Assembly: GCA_945947845.1 (NCBI GenBank)
Contig: CAMEZN010000078.1
Span: 1-7,564 of the forward strand
Reading direction: 5' to 3'
Source of the DNA: an uncultured Mucispirillum sp.
GTDB lineage: Bacteria > Chrysiogenota > Deferribacteres > Deferribacterales > Mucispirillaceae
DNA length: 7,564 bases
In this document: piece after piece, positions 5,643 through 7,564 of the stretch
Numbering within the stretch: the first letter of the stretch is position 1
Layout of the letters: every line of letters starts with the position of its first letter
Program-made: the position numbers and the translations under genes
Notes under the pieces: generated by a model
What the model was told of the DNA's origin: nothing
Database searches by the model: none
The model's input: the letters and a program-made list of their open reading frames with translations, nothing else

Positions 5643-6537
5643 TAATTAATTCCTCTATTTTTTTATCCTGCTCTTTATTATAAAGAGAAAAATGTATTTG
5701 TGTTTTTACATCATCATAATCTATCTTTCTTGGTTTACGATATTCCTTTACTAAAAATATATGATAGCCATATTCACTTTTTACAATGTTACTTATTTTA
5801 CCCGGTTTTAACTTAAAAGCTTCACCAAAAATTTCTGGATAATCTGTATTAATAATAAAACCTAAATCACCACCATCTTCTTTTTCAGGACCTTCTGAAT
5901 ATCTTGAAGCAACTTCATTAAATGCAAGCCCCCGTTTTAACTCTGCCATTGCCTTTTCTGCCACTTGTTTATCTGTTGTAAAAATTTGAAAAAGATGAGC
6001 TTTTTGTGATGGCTCTTTACTGCTGTATTGCTCTATATATTCCTGCCTGATTTCATCTTCTTTTATATCTATATCACTATTTATCATATCAGAAATTAAA
6101 GTTTCTACCATAAACTTTTCTCGTAATATTTGTGAAAGTGCTTGTGCATCTGTATCAAATGAACCAGAATATACTTTTAAATCCTGAGTGCCTGCTTCTG
6201 ATAAAAAACTTTCTGTAACTGCATTTATTTTCTTTTCATCTATTTGTATATTACGGCGCTCAGCTTCCTGCAACAGCAGGTTATGCTCAATAAAATTTTG
6301 AACAAGGTATTTTTTTACTTCCTGATTTTTTAAATCTTTTTCATTCATTTCTTTTAATACAACACCTGCAAATTTAAAAAAATCATCAGTATATAGTGTT
6401 TTACCATTTATCACTACATAAGCCGTTCTGTTATCTTTTTGAGCATCAGCATTTTCTGACTTATTATTCTTATCAAACAGATTACAGCCTGTTGTAATAA
6501 ATAATAATATTATGATTAAAACCTGCAACTTTTTCAT
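5551..6537 (-). CDS. Parvulin-type peptidyl-prolyl isomerase lipoprotein (PpiC/PrsA-like foldase)
   Basis: This 328-residue protein begins with a lipoprotein signal peptide: MKK, hydrophobic core 4-14, then TTGC with Cys18 as the lipidated residue. Asn19 follows, so there is no Asp+2 inner-membrane signal by the E. coli rule. A polar linker (to about 37) leads to a helical SurA-N-like region (about 38-175) and a well-conserved parvulin domain (about 178-267): KAHLFQIF with H181, AFNEVASRYSEGP, EDGGDLGF, FKLKPGKIS and EYGYHIFLVKEY with H259. Both histidines expected in an active rotamase are present. It probably speeds folding of exported proteins at a membrane surface. The start has AAGGAG (6543-6548) five bases upstream, and mfd ends 15 nt before it. 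The normal family ending is near ADIEY; the last 19 or so residues run on through the next gene's signal-peptide region in another frame. Confidence 0.92.
   Translation of the reverse strand: MKKLQVLIIILLFITTGCNLFDKNNKSENADAQKDNRTAYVVINGKTLYTDDFFKFAGVVLKEMNEKDLKNQEVKKYLVQNFIEHNLLLQEAERRNIQIDEKKINAVTESFLSEAGTQDLKVYSGSFDTDAQALSQILREKFMVETLISDMINSDIDIKEDEIRQEYIEQYSSKEPSQKAHLFQIFTTDKQVAEKAMAELKRGLAFNEVASRYSEGPEKEDGGDLGFIINTDYPEIFGEAFKLKPGKISNIVKSEYGYHIFLVKEYRKPRKIDYDDVKTQIHFSLYNKEQDKKIEELINELYKNADIEYLTDIDLSGASVSAKSGNNR
5651..5656 (-). promoter_or_regulatory. Internal ribosome binding site for the SurA-like gene
   Basis: AGAGGA on the minus strand lies eight bases before the ATG at 5640-5642, inside the 3' end of the foldase gene. 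It supports this ATG over the next in-frame Met (codon 6), which has no purine-rich site and would remove the basic residue at the start of the signal peptide. It makes the 92-nt overlap a likely genuine arrangement. Confidence 0.65.
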
Positions 6538-6552
6538 CTACTCTCCTTATTC

Positions 6553-7564
6553 TCAACAATTCCTTGAAAGTGTATATAAATCTTGAAAAAAATCTGCCGT
6601 TACTTTCAATGGCTCATTTCCATTTACTGCCAGTGAAAGCTCATACTCTGAAATAAACCTATATAATATCTTTCTTTCTTGGCTGCATTTTACTATTAAT
6701 GCAGGATTTAACTTTGTTTCTTTTGCAAATGTTACTTTTACTGCACCAGATTTTGAAAGCATAAGCTTTTCTGCACCCAGCATACTTGTAAAATTTTTTA
6801 TAAGCATTATCATAGAGAGATTTAAAACTTCTTCTGGCAGCACTCCATACCCTGCCTCTATCTCCTGCAAAAGTTCCTGCATACTATTAATATCATAAAT
6901 ATCTGCAAACCGTCTATAAAAATCAAATCGTATCCGTGGATTTTCTATATAATCTGCTGGAATAAAATAGGCTATGTTAGAATTTATCTCTGTATCTGTA
7001 ATATTTGTATACTCCCCTTTCATTTCCTGCACTGCTTCTTCTATCATAGCAACATATAATTCATAACCTACCCGCACTACAAAGCCAGACTGTTCTGCTC
7101 CTAAAATATTACCAGCACCCCTTAACTGTAAATCATACATAGCAATTTTAAAACCGCTGCCTAAATCAGATAACTGCTGGATAATAGAAAGCCTTTTTTG
7201 TGCTATATCATTTAACCGGGCAAAATCATCTACTGCCAAATAGCAGTAACCCCGCCTGTCGCTTCTGCCTACTCTGCCTTTTAACTGGTAAAGCTGGGAA
7301 AGTCCGAAATGAGCTGCATTATTAATTACGATAGTATTTACATTTGGAATATTGATACCATTTTCAATAATAGTTGTTGCAACAAGCACATCTATTTCAC
7401 CATTATAAAAAGATGAAAGTATATTTTCCATTGTTTTTGCGTCCATCTGACCATGTGCATAATCCACCCTTGCAAGTGGAAGTTCTCTTTTTATCTCTAT
7501 GGCTGCTTCTTCTATATCCTGCACTTTGTTGTGAAGAAAAAATACCTGTCCGCCTCTTTCAAGC
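6553..7564 (-). CDS. mfd: Transcription-repair coupling factor Mfd, C-terminal part (5' end beyond window)
   Basis: Mfd is the superfamily 2 DNA translocase that displaces RNA polymerase stalled at lesions and recruits UvrA. The visible 336 residues are the C-terminal third. The frame is open to the window edge, entering as LERGGQVFFLHNKVQDIEE, so the GTG at 7522-7524 is an internal Val codon and not a start. Seen in order are VDYAHGQM, helicase motif V (LVATTIIENGINIPNVNTIV), motif VI (QLYQLKGRVGRS), and the translocation (TRG-type) segment LSDLGSGFKIAMYDLQLRGAGNILGAEQSG shared with RecG. The TRCF domain follows, beginning IAYFIPADYIENPRIRFDFYRR. In that last domain the usual ELxDRFG/RYG motif reads EIEAGYG, a mild divergence. 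The stop is TGA and the foldase gene follows after 15 nt, so mfd appears to head this operon within the visible window. Confidence 0.97.
   Translation of the reverse strand, partial: LERGGQVFFLHNKVQDIEEAAIEIKRELPLARVDYAHGQMDAKTMENILSSFYNGEIDVLVATTIIENGINIPNVNTIVINNAAHFGLSQLYQLKGRVGRSDRRGYCYLAVDDFARLNDIAQKRLSIIQQLSDLGSGFKIAMYDLQLRGAGNILGAEQSGFVVRVGYELYVAMIEEAVQEMKGEYTNITDTEINSNIAYFIPADYIENPRIRFDFYRRFADIYDINSMQELLQEIEAGYGVLPEEVLNLSMIMLIKNFTSMLGAEKLMLSKSGAVKVTFAKETKLNPALIVKCSQERKILYRFISEYELSLAVNGNEPLKVTADFFQDLYTLSRNC

Noticed and set aside
7522..7524. GTG at 7522-7524 as the start of a separate helicase-like gene
   Set aside because: The frame continues upstream to the window edge as LERGGQVFFLHNK, which is ordinary Mfd sequence. 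The GTG is an internal Val codon.
1..7564. Mobile elements, CRISPR arrays, tRNA or rRNA genes
   Set aside because: No spaced direct repeats, transposase-like reading frames, terminal inverted repeats flanking a gene, or cloverleaf-like sequences were seen. The gaps are short and A/T rich.

Overview
All recognisable genes lie on the minus strand of an AT-rich sequence, judged by eye at about one third G+C. Secreted folding factors (one lipoprotein, one SurA-like) point to a diderm (Gram-negative-type) bacterium. The low G+C, heavy use of GCA, AAA, GAA and ATA codons, and a receiver domain of the 'LLVGAFDRFDE...KPF' type would fit Deferribacterota, possibly a host-associated member such as Mucispirillum. 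That placement is inference only and was not tested by any search.

In transcription order, from high to low coordinates, the layout is as follows. (1) The C-terminal end of mfd, open at the right edge. (2) A parvulin-type lipoprotein foldase 15 nt downstream. (3) A SurA-like periplasmic protein whose start lies 92 nt inside the foldase gene. (4) A 90-aa S4-domain protein resembling RqcP/YabO, joined by a one-base TAATG overlap. Genes 1-4 look like one operon. (5) A small single-domain cupin with its own leader, which carries two inverted repeats. (6) ndk, followed by the only convincing intrinsic terminator in the window. (7) thrC and queA, joined by another TAATG overlap; the true thrC start is probably 30 nt inside the longest open frame. 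(8) A 211-nt AT-rich gap, then a response-regulator-like gene running off the left edge.

The genes cover housekeeping functions: transcription-coupled repair (Mfd), envelope protein folding (two parvulin-family proteins), rescue of obstructed large ribosomal subunits (RqcP-like), nucleotide balance (Ndk), threonine synthesis (ThrC) and queuosine tRNA modification (QueA). No mobile element, CRISPR array, tRNA, rRNA or obvious novel system is visible. The points most worth a second look are the long foldase/SurA overlap, the contrast between a parvulin with both catalytic-type histidines and one with neither, the tandem palindromes in front of the cupin gene, the mfd-foldase-S4 gene order, and an apparent excess of the hexamer TGCAGG.
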